Shown: piece by piece, positions 20,167-30,546 of the stretch
How positions within the stretch are numbered: position 1 is the first letter of the stretch
Layout of the letters: every line of letters begins with the position of its first letter
From: Clostridium massiliamazoniense
Lineage (GTDB): Bacteria > Bacillota > Clostridia > Clostridiales > Clostridiaceae
Direction of reading: 5' to 3'
Assembly: GCF_001403635.1 (NCBI RefSeq)
Contig: NZ_LN879468.1
Coordinates: forward strand, 1,240,001 to 1,304,000
DNA length: 64,000 nt
Translations under genes and position numbers: made by a program
The notes under the pieces: model-generated
The model's database searches: none
What the model was told of the DNA's origin: nothing
What the model saw: only the letters and a program-made list of their open reading frames with translations

Positions 20167-21675
20167 CTAATTAAGTTTTGCTTTATTAATAGCTTTAATT
20201 AATGCATTTAAACTTGCTTCCATAATATCTCCAGATAAAGCACTACCAGTAAAAATTTTATTTCCTTCTTCTATTTTAACTGTAACCTCTCCTAAAGCAT
20301 CTTCTCCATCTGTTACTGATCTTATAGAATAATCTTTAAGATTTATTTTTTTATCAATCGCTCTTTCAACTGCTGTAAAGGCTGATGCTACTGAACCTTC
20401 CCCTACAGCACTTTCCATTATTATTTCATCACCTTTTTTTATTTCCACAGTACTTGTACAAATCATCTTATTTCCACTATATACTTGATAAGAAATTAAC
20501 TTATAATATTCATCTACCGAACTTATATTATCATTCACTATTGCATCTATATCTTTTTCAGTTATAGTTTTTTTCATATCAGTTAACCTTTTAAACTTTT
20601 TAAAAGCTTCATCTAGCTCATCACCAGATAAATCTATTCCATTACCTTGTAAATAACTTTGAAATGCATGTCTTCCTGAATGCTTACCTAAAACAATATT
20701 CTTATTATTTATTTTCCCTACAGATTCAGGAGTTATTATTTCATAAGTACTCTTTTCCTTTAAAACACCATCTTGATGAATTCCTGACTCATGGGAAAAA
20801 GCATTTTCTCCAATAATAGCCTTATTAGGCTGAACCCTTACACCTGTTATAGCTGAAACTAAATTAGATATTTTAGTAAATTTAGTAGTATCTATATTAG
20901 TACTCATCTTTAAGTCTTTTTTTCTTGTTTCAATGACCATTACAATCTCTTCTAAGGCTGCATTTCCAGCTCTTTCACCAAGTCCATTAATAGCACATTC
21001 CACCTGAGTTGCCCCTGCCATTATTCCACTTAAAGAATTTGCTACAGCCATCCCTAGATCATTATGACAATGTACTGAAACATCTACATTTTCTATGCCC
21101 TTAGTATTTTCTACTATATATTTTATAAAATCATAATAATTATTTGGTAATGCATAGCCCACTGTATCTGGAATATTTATAACAGTGGCTCCTGCCCTTA
21201 TTACTCTTTCAAATACTTTAACTAAAAACTCCTTATCACTTCTATAGGCATCTTCAGCAGAAAATTCTATATCCTCACAAAAAGTTTTTCCATAAGCTAC
21301 TGCCTCTTCAGCCTTTTTTAAAACTTCCTCTTCACGCATATTTAATTTATACTTCATATGAATTTTAGAAGTAGCTATAAATATATGAAGTCTAGGTTTT
21401 GCTGCATCTTTTACAGCTTCATAAGCTCTATCTATATCACTTTTAGTTGCCCTACATAAAGCTGCAACATAAGAGTTCTTAACCTTTCTAGCAATTTCTC
21501 TTACACTATTAAAATCACCTTCTGATGCCATAGGAAATCCAGCTTCTATTACATCAACCCCTAATTCTTCAAGTTTTTTTGCTATTATTAATTTCTCTTT
21601 CAGATTTAAATTAACTCCAGGTGTTTGCTCCCCATCTCTTAAGGTGGTATCAAAAATTTTTATTTTTTTATTCAT
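20167..21675 (-). CDS. leuA: 2-Isopropylmalate synthase
   Basis: LeuA condenses acetyl-CoA with 2-oxoisovalerate, the committed step of leucine synthesis. The N-terminus FDTTLRDGEQTPGVN and the SVHCHNDLGMAVAN metal-binding block are the family signatures of the HMG-CoA-lyase-like TIM barrel. The 502-residue length includes the C-terminal regulatory domain (about 370-502), normally the site of leucine feedback inhibition. AAGGGGG precedes the ATG. The gene follows ilvB by 16 nt. It is distinguished from its paralog cimA in the same operon by the TPGVN motif and by length. Confidence 0.95.
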   Translation of the reverse strand: MNKKIKIFDTTLRDGEQTPGVNLNLKEKLIIAKKLEELGVDVIEAGFPMASEGDFNSVREIARKVKNSYVAALCRATKSDIDRAYEAVKDAAKPRLHIFIATSKIHMKYKLNMREEEVLKKAEEAVAYGKTFCEDIEFSAEDAYRSDKEFLVKVFERVIRAGATVINIPDTVGYALPNNYYDFIKYIVENTKGIENVDVSVHCHNDLGMAVANSLSGIMAGATQVECAINGLGERAGNAALEEIVMVIETRKKDLKMSTNIDTTKFTKISNLVSAITGVRVQPNKAIIGENAFSHESGIHQDGVLKEKSTYEIITPESVGKINNKNIVLGKHSGRHAFQSYLQGNGIDLSGDELDEAFKKFKRLTDMKKTITEKDIDAIVNDNISSVDEYYKLISYQVYSGNKMICTSTVEIKKGDEIIMESAVGEGSVASAFTAVERAIDKKINLKDYSIRSVTDGEDALGEVTVKIEEGNKIFTGSALSGDIMEASLNALIKAINKAKLN

Positions 21676-21691
21676 TAATTTTTCCCCCTTA

Positions 21692-23362
21692 TTAATTTAA
21701 ATCTTCTTCTAAAATAATATTTGATATAGGTTCCCCCGGTGCTACCATTGGAAATACCTTTTTATCTTCGTTTATAACATAATCAATTATAACTGGCCCA
21801 TTATATTCTATGGCATCCTTTAAAACCTCTTCCATTTCACTATCTTCTAAAACTCTAACTCCTTTAGCCCCGAAGCTTTCAGCTAACTTAACAAAATCTG
21901 TTTTTCTATCTAAAGTTGTTTCAGAATATCTCTTTTCATAAAATAAAGTCTGCCACTGTCTAACCATTCCTAAAGCATTATTATTTATTAAAATTATAGT
22001 AATAGGCAAATTATTTTTAACTAAAGTAGGAATCTCATTGCAATTCATTGCGAAGCTCCCATCCCCTGTAATTAAAACAACCTTTTTATCCTTATTACCA
22101 ATTTGTGCCCCCATTGCAGCACCAAGTCCAAATCCCATAGTTCCTAAGCCACCAGAGGTAATAAATTTTCTTGGCTTTTTGAACTTATAGTTTAAAGCTG
22201 TCCACATTTGATGTTGTCCTACATCTGTAACAACAATAGCTTCATCATCTAATAAATTATTTAATGAATCAAAAAGTTTCTCTGGTGTATTCTCATTATC
22301 ATAATATTTCTTTTCATTATCTTCTTTAAATATATTAAGCATTTTAATCCACTCTTTTTTTTCTGAAATATCTACAAGTGGTAAAAGCTTAGTCAGTACC
22401 TCTTTAATATCACCAACTATATACTTTTCAACCTTTATATTTTTATTAATTTCTGCTGGATCTACATCTATATGAATAATTTCTGCATTCCTTATATGAT
22501 TTTTACTTCCAATAACCCTATCACTAAACCTTGCTCCAATACATATTATTAAATCACTTTTGGTAATCATTAAATTAGAAGCTTTTGTTCCATGCATTCC
22601 AATCATTCCTGTAAATAACTCATCATATTCATCATAAGCCCCAAGTCCCATAAGTGAAGTAGCTACTGGTGCATTTATTTTTTTAGCAAACTTCCTTAAT
22701 TCCTCTGAAGCTTCTGAACTAATAACTCCACCTCCAGCGTATATAAATGGTCTTTCACTTTGATTAATAAGCTTTGCCACTTCCCCTAAAGTTTTATCAT
22801 TTATATATGATGTACTCCTTTCTATAGCTTTAGGAGATTTATATTCATATATAGTTCTTTGGGCTGTTATATCTTTTGGTATATCTATTAAAACTGGTCC
22901 CGGTCTCCCTGATTTAGCTATAACAAAAGCTTCTCTAATTACCTCTGCTAACTCTTCTATATTTTTAACAATATAGTTATGCTTTGTTATGGGCATTGTT
23001 ATTCCTGCTATATCAACTTCTTGGAAACTATCCTTCCCAAGTAAGCCTTTAGGAACATTCCCTGTAATAGCCACTATTGGGATTGAATCCATATATGCAG
23101 TTGCTATTCCCGTTACTAAATTTGTAGCCCCTGGTCCTGATGTTGCAAGACAAACCCCAACCTTTCCAGTTGACCTTGCATATCCATCTGCTCCATGAGC
23201 TGCCCCTTGCTCATGACAAGTTAAAATATGATTTATCTTATCCTTATATTTATATAAAGCATCATATATATTGAGGACAGAACCACCTGGATAACCAAAA
23301 ATAGTATCTACTCCTTGTTCTAATAAGCATTGAATTAAAATTTCAGAACCATTTAATAACAT
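21692..23362 (-). CDS. ilvB: Acetolactate synthase large (catalytic) subunit
   Basis: This thiamine-diphosphate enzyme makes acetolactate from two pyruvates, or acetohydroxybutyrate from pyruvate and 2-oxobutyrate. The N-terminal substrate/cofactor block GYPGGSVLNIYD and the catalytic Glu in CHEQGAAHGADGYAR are visible. The ThDP motif GDGSFAMNCNEIPT lies near residue 450. The presence of the regulatory subunit gene ilvN in the same operon marks it as the anabolic, FAD-containing enzyme and not catabolic AlsS. Length 556 is normal. GGGGGG lies 8 nt before the ATG, and ilvD ends 15 nt upstream. Confidence 0.95.
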   Translation of the reverse strand: MLLNGSEILIQCLLEQGVDTIFGYPGGSVLNIYDALYKYKDKINHILTCHEQGAAHGADGYARSTGKVGVCLATSGPGATNLVTGIATAYMDSIPIVAITGNVPKGLLGKDSFQEVDIAGITMPITKHNYIVKNIEELAEVIREAFVIAKSGRPGPVLIDIPKDITAQRTIYEYKSPKAIERSTSYINDKTLGEVAKLINQSERPFIYAGGGVISSEASEELRKFAKKINAPVATSLMGLGAYDEYDELFTGMIGMHGTKASNLMITKSDLIICIGARFSDRVIGSKNHIRNAEIIHIDVDPAEINKNIKVEKYIVGDIKEVLTKLLPLVDISEKKEWIKMLNIFKEDNEKKYYDNENTPEKLFDSLNNLLDDEAIVVTDVGQHQMWTALNYKFKKPRKFITSGGLGTMGFGLGAAMGAQIGNKDKKVVLITGDGSFAMNCNEIPTLVKNNLPITIILINNNALGMVRQWQTLFYEKRYSETTLDRKTDFVKLAESFGAKGVRVLEDSEMEEVLKDAIEYNGPVIIDYVINEDKKVFPMVAPGEPISNIILEEDLN

Positions 23363-23377
23363 AACTAAATCCCCCCC

Positions 23378-25036
23378 TTACTTTAATATTGCTCCTTCAC
23401 TAGCTGAGGATACAAGTTTACTATATCTATACAAGTACCCTTCTTTAACCTTAGGCACAAAATCCTTTAATCCTTCTCTTCTTTTATTAATTTCCTCAGG
23501 AGAAACCTCTAATGTTAATTCTCCCTCAGGTATATTTATAGATATAATATCTCCTTCTTTTACCAAAGCTATAAGTCCACCTTCTGCTGCTTCTGGTGCA
23601 ATATGCCCTATAGATGCTCCCCTCGTAGCTCCTGAAAATCTTCCATCTGTTATTAATGCAACATCCCTATCAAGTCCCATTCCTGCAATAGCAGAAGTTG
23701 GAGAAAGCATTTCTCTCATTCCAGGTCCGCCCTTTGGTCCTTCATATCTTATTACAACTACATCACCTTTTTTAATCTTTCCAGATGTTATAGCTTTAAT
23801 AGATTCTTCCTCAGAATCAAAAACTCTAGCTGGACCTTTATGAACAAGCATCTCTGGTAATACTGCTGACCTCTTAACTACAGCTCCATTAAGTGCTAAA
23901 TTACCTTTTAATATGGCTATACCACCTGTTTCACCATAAGGATTTTCTATTGATCTAATTACATCATTGTTTAAAACAAGTTTTCCCTCTATATTTTCTC
24001 CTTGGGTTTTCCCTGTCACTGTAATTGTATCCAAACTTAATAAATTCTTTTTACTAAGCTCATTCATAACTGCAGCAACTCCACCAGCTTCATATAAATC
24101 TTCAATATGATTGCTTCCAGCTGGAGAAAGCTTGCACAAATTAGGAACCTTTGAACTTATTTCATTTATTATATCTAAATTTAATCCAACTTTAGCTTCA
24201 TTGGCTATAGCTGTTAAATGAAGAACACTATTACTTGAACATCCAAGAGCCATATCTACTGTTAATGCATTTCTTATGCTCTTTTCATTTATTATATCTC
24301 TAGGCTTTATATCTTTTTTTACTAAATCCATAATAGCCATTCCAGCCTTTTTGGCAAGTCTAATTCTTTCTGAATAAACAGCTGGTATAGTACCATTTCC
24401 AGGCAATGCAATACCTAAACTTTCACATAAACAATTCATCGAATTTGCAGTAAACATCCCTGAACAAGAACCACAAGTTGGGCAAACCTTATTTTCCATT
24501 TCATCTAATTCCCTTAAGGTTATTTTTCCAGCCTCATAAGCTCCTACTCCTTCAAAAATAGTAGTTAAACTGCATTTCTTATTATTTAAATTTCCTGCAA
24601 GCATTGGACCACCAGAAATAACTATAGTTGGTATATTAACTCTTAATGCCCCCATTAAAGTGCCCGGAACAATTTTATCGCAATTAGGTATTAAAACTAA
24701 TCCATCTAAACCATGAGCCTTAGTCATACACTCAATGGAATCTGCTATAATTTCTCTACTTGCAAGGGAAAATTTCATCCCCTCATGTCCCATGGCGATT
24801 CCATCACAAACTCCTATAACAGGATAGGCTAAAGGTGTTCCTCCAGCCATTAAAATTCCCTTTTTAACCCCTTCAACAATTTTATCTAAATTTACATGTC
24901 CAGGAATAATATCATTTTGAGCTGTAACCACACCAATTAAAGGTCTTTCTATTTCCTCTTCTGTTAGACCTGCTGCCTTAAACAAAGATCTATGTGGTGC
25001 TTTACTAGCCCCCTTCTTAACAAGATCACTTCTCAA
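23378..25036 (-). CDS. ilvD: Dihydroxy-acid dehydratase
   Basis: IlvD dehydrates dihydroxyisovalerate and dihydroxymethylvalerate to the 2-oxo acids. It is an iron-sulfur enzyme, and cluster cysteines are seen in PNCDK near residue 117 and CGSCSGMF near 189. The family ends with a Ser-based motif; here SASEGAILK closes the protein. The longest frame starts at GTG 25045, but that codon overlaps the GGAGG site and the leuB stop. The TTG at 25036, 8 nt further, gives the standard N-terminus MRSDLVKKG, so I use it (552 residues). Confidence 0.95.
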   Translation of the reverse strand: MRSDLVKKGASKAPHRSLFKAAGLTEEEIERPLIGVVTAQNDIIPGHVNLDKIVEGVKKGILMAGGTPLAYPVIGVCDGIAMGHEGMKFSLASREIIADSIECMTKAHGLDGLVLIPNCDKIVPGTLMGALRVNIPTIVISGGPMLAGNLNNKKCSLTTIFEGVGAYEAGKITLRELDEMENKVCPTCGSCSGMFTANSMNCLCESLGIALPGNGTIPAVYSERIRLAKKAGMAIMDLVKKDIKPRDIINEKSIRNALTVDMALGCSSNSVLHLTAIANEAKVGLNLDIINEISSKVPNLCKLSPAGSNHIEDLYEAGGVAAVMNELSKKNLLSLDTITVTGKTQGENIEGKLVLNNDVIRSIENPYGETGGIAILKGNLALNGAVVKRSAVLPEMLVHKGPARVFDSEEESIKAITSGKIKKGDVVVIRYEGPKGGPGMREMLSPTSAIAGMGLDRDVALITDGRFSGATRGASIGHIAPEAAEGGLIALVKEGDIISINIPEGELTLEVSPEEINKRREGLKDFVPKVKEGYLYRYSKLVSSASEGAILK

Positions 25037-25041
25037 AATAA

Positions 25042-26124
25042 TCACTCCTCCCTCATTAACTCTCTAACTACTAAAGAGCCCATTTCTCTAGTTCCTACTA
25101 AAATTTTCCCTTCATTTATGATATCCCCAGTTCTATATCCCTTTTCTAAAACTCTTATAACAGCATTTTCAATATCCTTCGCTTCTTCTTCCAAAGATAA
25201 ACTATATCTAAGCATCATAGCTGCTGATAAAATTGTAGCTAAAGGATTAGCAATACCTTGTCCCGCTATATCAGGAGCACTACCATGAATAGGTTCATAT
25301 ATTCCAAAGGTTCCTTCCCCTAAACTTGCTGATGGCAACATTCCTATAGAACCTGTTATCATAGATGCTTCATCAGATAAAATATCACCAAACATATTAC
25401 TAGTTACAATTACATCAAATTGTCTTGGATCTCTAACAAGTTGCATAGCTGCATTATCAACATATAAGTGATTTAATTCAACTTCTGGATAGTCCTCATG
25501 AACCTCCTCAATAACTCTTCTCCATAATCTAGAACTTTCTAATATATTAGCCTTATCAACACTTGTTACTTTCTTATTTCTTTTCATTGCAGTATCAAAT
25601 GCAATTTTAGTAATTCTCCTTATTTCAGAAACAGAATATTTTTCAGTATCAAAGGCAGCCTCATCTTCTCCTTCTCCAGACTTACCTCTTTCTCCAAAGT
25701 AAATTCCTCCAGTTAATTCTCTAACAACATAAATATCTATACCATCACCAACAAGTTCAGCCTTCAATGGAGATGCATCCTTAAGAGGTTCATATAATAA
25801 AGCTGGTCTCAAATTACAATAAAGATTTAAGCCACCTCTAAGTCCTAAAAGTGCTTGTTCAGGTCTAACCTTTGCAGTTGGATTGTCCCACTTAGGTCCA
25901 CCAACAGCACCTAAAATCACTGCATCCATAGCTTTACAAGCCTCTAAACTTTCTTCAGGTAATGGATTACCTGTTACATCAATAGCACAACCACCAGCTA
26001 ATATTTCAGTATATTCAAAATTATGATTATACTTTTCTCCTATTTCATCTAAAATATTAATAGTTTCAGAAACAACCTCTGGTCCTATTCCATCACCACT
26101 AATAACCCCAATTTTAAAATCCAT
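25042..26124 (-). CDS. leuB: 3-Isopropylmalate dehydrogenase
   Basis: LeuB oxidatively decarboxylates 3-isopropylmalate with NAD, the third leucine-specific step. The 360-residue protein shows the start motif [13 protein letters not shown], substrate-binding arginines in [16 protein letters not shown], the Lys/Asp catalytic block [11 protein letters not shown], and [13 protein letters not shown] near 245. The adenine-binding [14 protein letters not shown] motif near 285 and its following residues suit NAD. GGGGGA precedes the ATG. The end of leuB carries the ribosome site of ilvD, so the two are tightly coupled. Confidence 0.96.
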   Translation of the reverse strand: MDFKIGVISGDGIGPEVVSETINILDEIGEKYNHNFEYTEILAGGCAIDVTGNPLPEESLEACKAMDAVILGAVGGPKWDNPTAKVRPEQALLGLRGGLNLYCNLRPALLYEPLKDASPLKAELVGDGIDIYVVRELTGGIYFGERGKSGEGEDEAAFDTEKYSVSEIRRITKIAFDTAMKRNKKVTSVDKANILESSRLWRRVIEEVHEDYPEVELNHLYVDNAAMQLVRDPRQFDVIVTSNMFGDILSDEASMITGSIGMLPSASLGEGTFGIYEPIHGSAPDIAGQGIANPLATILSAAMMLRYSLSLEEEAKDIENAVIRVLEKGYRTGDIINEGKILVGTREMGSLVVRELMREE

Positions 26125-26175
26125 AATAATTCCCCCAATTTTTATTTTAAAACTTCACTTATATAATTAAACTCT

Positions 26176-26676
26176 TTAAATAGTTCTATCTGAATTAACT
26201 CTCAATTTATTTATAAGTCCATTACTATTTATAATGTTTTGCATAAATTCAGGAAAAGGTTCACCTTCATACTCTTCGCCCTTAGTTAAGTTTTTAATTA
26301 TTCCTGTTGAAAAATCTATAGAAACTTTATCTCCAGCTTCAATTCCATCAACAGCTTTTTCACACTCTAGTATAGGGAGCCCTATATTTATTGCATTTCT
26401 ATAAAAAATTCTTGCAAAGGTTTTGGCTATTACACAACTTACTCCACTTTCCTTTATAGCTATTGGTGCATGCTCCCTTGAAGAACCACAACCAAAATTT
26501 TTGTTAGCTACCATTATATCTCCATCACTAACCTTCTTTACAAATTCCTTATCTATATCTTCCATACAATGAGCAGCAAGCTCCTTTGGATTTGATGTAT
26601 TTAAATATCTTGCAGGAATTATTACATCTGTATCAACATTATCTCCATATTTAAAAACTTTTCCACAAACCTCCAT
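26176..26676 (-). CDS. leuD: 3-Isopropylmalate dehydratase small subunit
   Basis: LeuD forms the swivelling domain of isopropylmalate isomerase with LeuC. The protein has the [20 protein letters not shown] start and the substrate-loop motif [12 protein letters not shown] near residues 58-69. A longer frame begins at 26703 and overlaps leuC. The ATG at 26676 lies 8 nt behind a strong AAAAGGGGG and gives the standard N-terminus ([11 protein letters not shown]), so the protein is 166 residues. It is the short bacterial/archaeal type. Confidence 0.95.
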   Translation of the reverse strand: MEVCGKVFKYGDNVDTDVIIPARYLNTSNPKELAAHCMEDIDKEFVKKVSDGDIMVANKNFGCGSSREHAPIAIKESGVSCVIAKTFARIFYRNAINIGLPILECEKAVDGIEAGDKVSIDFSTGIIKNLTKGEEYEGEPFPEFMQNIINSNGLINKLRVNSDRTI

Positions 26677-26692
26677 TAATATATCCCCCTTT

Positions 26693-27952
26693 TTATAATT
26701 CATCTGGTGATGATATTTTTCCTAATATAGCTGAAGCAGCCGCAACTACTGGATTAGCTAAATATACCTCTGATTCAACATGCCCCATTCTTCCTACAAA
26801 GTTTCTATTAGTAGTGGAAACACATCTCTCTCCCTTTGCAAGTATACCCATATGCCCTCCTAAACATGGCCCACAAGTAGGTGTTGAAACTATAGCTCCT
26901 GACTCTATAAAAGTTCTTAATAAACCTTCTTCCATAGCTTGTAAATAAATTTTTTGTGATCCCGGAATAATTATAGTTCTAACTTGCTTCTTAACTTTTC
27001 TCCCCTTAAAAATTTCAGCTGCCATTCTTAAGTCTTCTATTCTTCCATTAGTACAAGAACCTATAACAACTTGATTTATCTCAACATTTCCTACATTATC
27101 TATAGTTCTTGTGTTTTCAGGTAAGTGTGGAAATGCAACTGTTGGTTTTAATGTACTTAAATCTATTTCATAAACTTTATCATATACAGCATCTTCATCA
27201 GCCTCAAAAACCTTCCATTCCCTTTTTCCATGTTCCTTTAAATATTCTATAGTTAACTCATCCACAGGAAATATTCCATTTTTAGCTCCTGCTTCAATGG
27301 CCATATTACTTACTGTAAATCTTGAATCCATTGATAAGTGCTTTACTCCCTCTCCTGTAAATTCCATAGATTTATATAATGCTCCATCTACTCCTATGGT
27401 TCCTATAATATGAAGTATTAAGTCTTTACCACTTACCCACTTACTTGGTTTATTCTTTAAAACAAATTTTATAGCTGAAGGTACCTTGAACCAACATTTT
27501 CCTGTAGCCATTCCTGCTGCCATATCTGTAGAACCTATACCTGTTGAAAAAGCACCTAAAGCTCCATAAGTACATGTATGAGAATCAGCTCCTATAACAA
27601 TATCACCTGCTACAACTAAACCTTTTTCAGGTAATATTACATGCTCTATTCCCATCTCTCCTATATCAAAGAAATTATTTACTTCCTTATCTCTAGCAAA
27701 TTCTCTTATGCATTTACATTGCTCTGCTGATTTTATATCTTTATTAGGTGTAAAGTGGTCTGGTACTATTGCAACCTTATCACTATTAAAAACTTTTTTA
27801 AGCCCCAACTTCTCAAATTCCTTAACAGCTACTGGTGTAGTTATATCATTTCCTAACACCATATCTAAATTAGCCTCTATTAATTGTCCAGCCTTTACTT
27901 TCTTTAATCCTGCATGTGCTGCAAGAATTTTCTGTGTCATAGTCATCCCCAT
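26693..27952 (-). CDS. leuC: 3-Isopropylmalate dehydratase large subunit
   Basis: LeuC carries the [4Fe-4S] cluster of the isomerase that converts 2-isopropylmalate to 3-isopropylmalate. Cluster ligands are Cys in [11 protein letters not shown] near residue 300 and in [10 protein letters not shown] near 360. The 419-residue length matches the prokaryotic stand-alone type and not the longer E. coli form. In organisms with citramalate synthase this enzyme also isomerises citramalate. The start [15 protein letters not shown] is standard, with GAGGGGG upstream. A 16-nt gap separates it from leuD at the corrected start. Confidence 0.95.
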   Translation of the reverse strand: MGMTMTQKILAAHAGLKKVKAGQLIEANLDMVLGNDITTPVAVKEFEKLGLKKVFNSDKVAIVPDHFTPNKDIKSAEQCKCIREFARDKEVNNFFDIGEMGIEHVILPEKGLVVAGDIVIGADSHTCTYGALGAFSTGIGSTDMAAGMATGKCWFKVPSAIKFVLKNKPSKWVSGKDLILHIIGTIGVDGALYKSMEFTGEGVKHLSMDSRFTVSNMAIEAGAKNGIFPVDELTIEYLKEHGKREWKVFEADEDAVYDKVYEIDLSTLKPTVAFPHLPENTRTIDNVGNVEINQVVIGSCTNGRIEDLRMAAEIFKGRKVKKQVRTIIIPGSQKIYLQAMEEGLLRTFIESGAIVSTPTCGPCLGGHMGILAKGERCVSTTNRNFVGRMGHVESEVYLANPVVAAASAILGKISSPDEL

Positions 27953-27973
27953 AATTAAACATCCCCCTCTTTT

Positions 27974-29566
27974 TTAAAAATACATTTTTACATTTCTTTC
28001 AATGTCCTTTATTAATTTATATTCAATAGAGTCTACAAGAGCTATCCAACTTGCTTGAATAATATCCCTTGAAACCCCTACTGTACTCCAATTTTCATAT
28101 CCATCTGTTGATTCTATTAAAACCCTTACCTTAGCATTAGTAGCATTTTCTGTATCTAAAACTCTTACCTTATAATCAACAAGTCTCACATCTGCAAGCT
28201 TTGGATAAAAAACTTCTAAGGCCTTTCTTAAAGCCTTATCAAGAGCATTTACTGGTCCATCTCCCTCTGCTGCTGTTATTTGATTTTTTCCTTCCACAGA
28301 TATATTAACAAAAGCTGTTGAGCTATACTCTTTCTCTAATAATGACTGTTGTTCCCCTATAGTCTTAAAATTATTTAATTCAAAGAAAGGTTTATATTTC
28401 CCCATAATCTTTCTCATTACAATTTCAACAGTTCCCTCTGCTCCTTCAAATTGATAACCCTCATATTCTAATTCCTTTAATTTATCTGTTATTTTTCTTA
28501 CATCCTCTGAATCCTTAGATATATTAGGAAATATCTTTTGTATTTCCTTTAAAATTGTACTTTTTCCACTAACTTCTGAAATTAAAAATCTCCTCTTATT
28601 TCCTACTAAACTAGGATTTATATGTTCATAAGCTCTTGGTTCCTTTACAACGGCATCTATATGCATTCCACCCTTATGTGCAAAAGCTGAATTTCCAATA
28701 TAAGATTCTTCATCTCTTAATGTAATATTTGATATTTCAGCTATATATCTTGCTACTGATGTGAGATTTTCTAAGTTTTTCTCTTTAATTGCACTTAAAT
28801 TTAACTTCAAATGTATAGTTGCAATTATGCTACTTAAATTTGCATTGCCACATCTTTCCCCTATACCTAAGAAAGTTCCTTGGACATGATCAACACCATT
28901 TTGAACAGCCCCTATGGAATTAGCCACCGCCATAGAAATATCATTATGACAATGAATTCCCAGTTCACCATCTATAATTTTTCTTATTTCACTTACAATT
29001 TCACAAATTTCATTTACAAGAGTTCCCCCATTAGTATCACAAAGTACCACAGCTTTAGCTCCTGCTTCCTTTGCCCTTTTTAAAGTTTCAACTGCATAAT
29101 CTCTATTTTTTTTATATCCGTCAAAAAAATGTTCGGCATCAAATATAACTTCTTTTCCCTTATTAATTAAATAACTTATGGTATCATCAATCATGGCTAG
29201 GTTTTCTTCTAATGTAGTTTTTAAAATATTTGTAACTTGATAAGACCAAGCCTTCCCAAATATCACCACAGTTTTTGTATTTGCTTCAATTAAACTATTT
29301 AGATTTTTATCTTCCTTCGCTAAAATTCCCGCTCTTCTAGTACTTCCAAAAGCAACAATTTCTGAATTTTTTAACTTTACTTCATTAGCTCTCTTAAAAA
29401 ACTCCATATCTTTTGGATTTGACCCAGGGTTCCCAGCTTCTATATAATCAACTCCTATTCCATCAAGGACTTTACATATTTTCAACTTGTCCTCTACAGA
29501 AAAACTTATTCCTTGCCCCTGAGCTCCATCTCTAAGAGTTGAATCAAAAATTTTTATTTTTCTCAT
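27974..29566 (-). CDS. cimA: (R)-Citramalate synthase
   Basis: CimA condenses pyruvate with acetyl-CoA to citramalate. LeuC/D and LeuB then turn this into 2-oxobutyrate, the isoleucine precursor, without threonine deaminase. The N-terminus FDSTLRDGAQGQGISFSVED and the IEAGNPGSNPKD block (in place of the LeuA IEAGFP motif) are diagnostic of the CimA branch. So is the 530-residue length with a C-terminal regulatory domain. The metal-binding HCHNDISMAVAN motif is intact. GGAGGGG lies 5 nt before the ATG. The gene is second in the operon, directly after ilvN. Confidence 0.93.
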   Translation of the reverse strand: MRKIKIFDSTLRDGAQGQGISFSVEDKLKICKVLDGIGVDYIEAGNPGSNPKDMEFFKRANEVKLKNSEIVAFGSTRRAGILAKEDKNLNSLIEANTKTVVIFGKAWSYQVTNILKTTLEENLAMIDDTISYLINKGKEVIFDAEHFFDGYKKNRDYAVETLKRAKEAGAKAVVLCDTNGGTLVNEICEIVSEIRKIIDGELGIHCHNDISMAVANSIGAVQNGVDHVQGTFLGIGERCGNANLSSIIATIHLKLNLSAIKEKNLENLTSVARYIAEISNITLRDEESYIGNSAFAHKGGMHIDAVVKEPRAYEHINPSLVGNKRRFLISEVSGKSTILKEIQKIFPNISKDSEDVRKITDKLKELEYEGYQFEGAEGTVEIVMRKIMGKYKPFFELNNFKTIGEQQSLLEKEYSSTAFVNISVEGKNQITAAEGDGPVNALDKALRKALEVFYPKLADVRLVDYKVRVLDTENATNAKVRVLIESTDGYENWSTVGVSRDIIQASWIALVDSIEYKLIKDIERNVKMYF

Positions 29567-29584
29567 AAAAACCCCTCCTAATCC

Positions 29585-30106
29585 TTAGTATTCTTTACCA
29601 AGGTAATCTCCATAGGAGCTTATTTCTTTACTACCTCTTTCAATGGCTGCTATTCCTGTTCTGACAATTTCTTTTATTCCATAATCTTTCATTAAATTTA
29701 TTAAAGCAGTAACCTTACTTTCATCTCCTGTAAGTTCTATGGTTAAAGCTTCTTTAGCTATATCTACAATTTTACATCTAAAAATATTTACTATTTCATT
29801 TATAGCTCCTCTTTCCTCTTGAGAAGCTTTTACCTTTATAAGCACTAACTCTCGACAAACAGAATTATCTGAATTTATATTAATAATCTTTTTAACATCC
29901 TGTAATTTGTTTAATTGTTTTATAAACTGATCTAAAATTTCATCATTTCCTGTTAAAGTTATAGTCATTCTAGAAATATTTTCATCCTGAGTTTTTCCAA
30001 CAGTTAAACTTTCTATATTGAACCCTCTTCTAGAAAATAATCCTGAAACCCTACTTAAAACTCCAGAAGAATTACTAACTAAAACTGATAATACATGTCT
30101 TTCCAT
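29585..30106 (-). CDS. ilvN: Acetolactate synthase small (regulatory) subunit
   Basis: The regulatory subunit activates the large subunit and confers feedback inhibition by valine. The N-terminal ACT domain is clear (LSVLVSNSSGVLSRVSGLFS, then RRGFNIESLTVG, residues about 5-45). A second ACT-like C-terminal half follows (RELVLIKVKA). The 173-residue length is normal for the ilvN/ilvH type. AAGGGGG lies 8 nt from the ATG. It is the first gene of the branched-chain operon, behind a roughly 230-nt leader. It is unusual only in being separated from ilvB by six genes. Confidence 0.95.
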   Translation of the reverse strand: MERHVLSVLVSNSSGVLSRVSGLFSRRGFNIESLTVGKTQDENISRMTITLTGNDEILDQFIKQLNKLQDVKKIININSDNSVCRELVLIKVKASQEERGAINEIVNIFRCKIVDIAKEALTIELTGDESKVTALINLMKDYGIKEIVRTGIAAIERGSKEISSYGDYLGKEY

Positions 30107-30336
30107 TTTGATTACCCCCTTATTAAATTATTACCCCAAACTTAATAGTAAGTTTTTAATAAAATAATCGAGACTCCACCTGAATTAAGTCTACGTTTAT
30201 ATTTCCTTCTAAAAAGATTCTATATGATTACTTCAAATTTAATCATACTTAGAAGAAAAAAGCATAAGTAATCTCTTCTGATTAACCTATACTTAAAAAG
30301 CTTACTTTACCCCAAAATATATCTTAAACTCTATTT
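30107..30336 (-). promoter_or_regulatory. Candidate attenuator leader of the ilv-leu operon
   Basis: The transcript from the promoter at 30343-30371 has about 230 untranslated nt before ilvN. A segment at 30223-30233 can pair either with 30266-30273 (8 bp, GATTACTT with AAGTAATC) or with 30241-30247 (7 bp, TATGATT with AATCATA); the two are mutually exclusive. The same segment encodes Val-Ile-Ile of a short ORF. Further hairpins lie at 30171-30192 (5-bp stem) and 30138-30155 (7-bp stem), but neither has a strong U-run. The canonical T-box sequence is absent. Regulation by a leader peptide or by an unknown RNA element is an inference. Confidence 0.5.
30220..30246 (-). CDS. Possible leader peptide of the ilv-leu operon
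   Basis: The eight-codon frame reads MIKFEVII and ends in TAG. Its last three sense codons are Val-Ile-Ile, two of the amino acids made by the operon, and they lie in the switching segment of the leader. There is no good Shine-Dalgarno. An overlapping nine-codon frame just upstream (30239-30265, MLFSSKYD plus stop) has a weak AGAAGAG site and might deliver ribosomes by coupling. Either may be chance. Confidence 0.3.
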   Translation of the reverse strand: MIKFEVII

Positions 30337-30342
30337 GTTAAA

Positions 30343-30371
30343 ATTTTACTCTTATTTTATTTTACTGTCAA
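30343..30371 (-). promoter_or_regulatory. Promoter of the ilv-leu operon
   Basis: On the minus strand a perfect TTGACA (30366-30371) is followed after 17 nt by TAAAAT (30343-30348). This is the best housekeeping-type promoter in the window and points straight at ilvN. Transcription should start near 30336. Confidence 0.75.
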
Positions 30372-30546
30372 CGTATTTATTATTTTATTATACTTTTCAT
30401 ATTAAATTATGTATATTAAATCCACAGATAATTTTATTCCCTAAAAATGGATTATTACCCTAAAAAATTTCTTTAAAACCTTTTGTAATAATTAAAAATA
30501 TAAGCAAACTATGACTATATGATTAAAATAAATATGGAGGTTTTTT

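Larger units (their letters stand above)
30107..30546. other. Divergent region between ilvN and uvsE
   Basis: The 440-bp gap holds the ilv promoter and leader on the minus strand. About 175 bp (30372-30546) of AT-rich DNA serves uvsE on the plus strand. The motif GGGGTAA (read on the minus strand) occurs twice in the leader, near 30309 and 30131. No further gene is seen. Confidence 0.5.

Noticed and set aside
30107-30336. T-box riboswitch upstream of ilvN
   Set aside because: The leader holds GGTGGAGTCTCG but not the canonical AGGGTGGNACCGCG, the base after TGG would not match a Leu, Val or Ile tRNA, and no antiterminator/terminator pair with a U-run follows.
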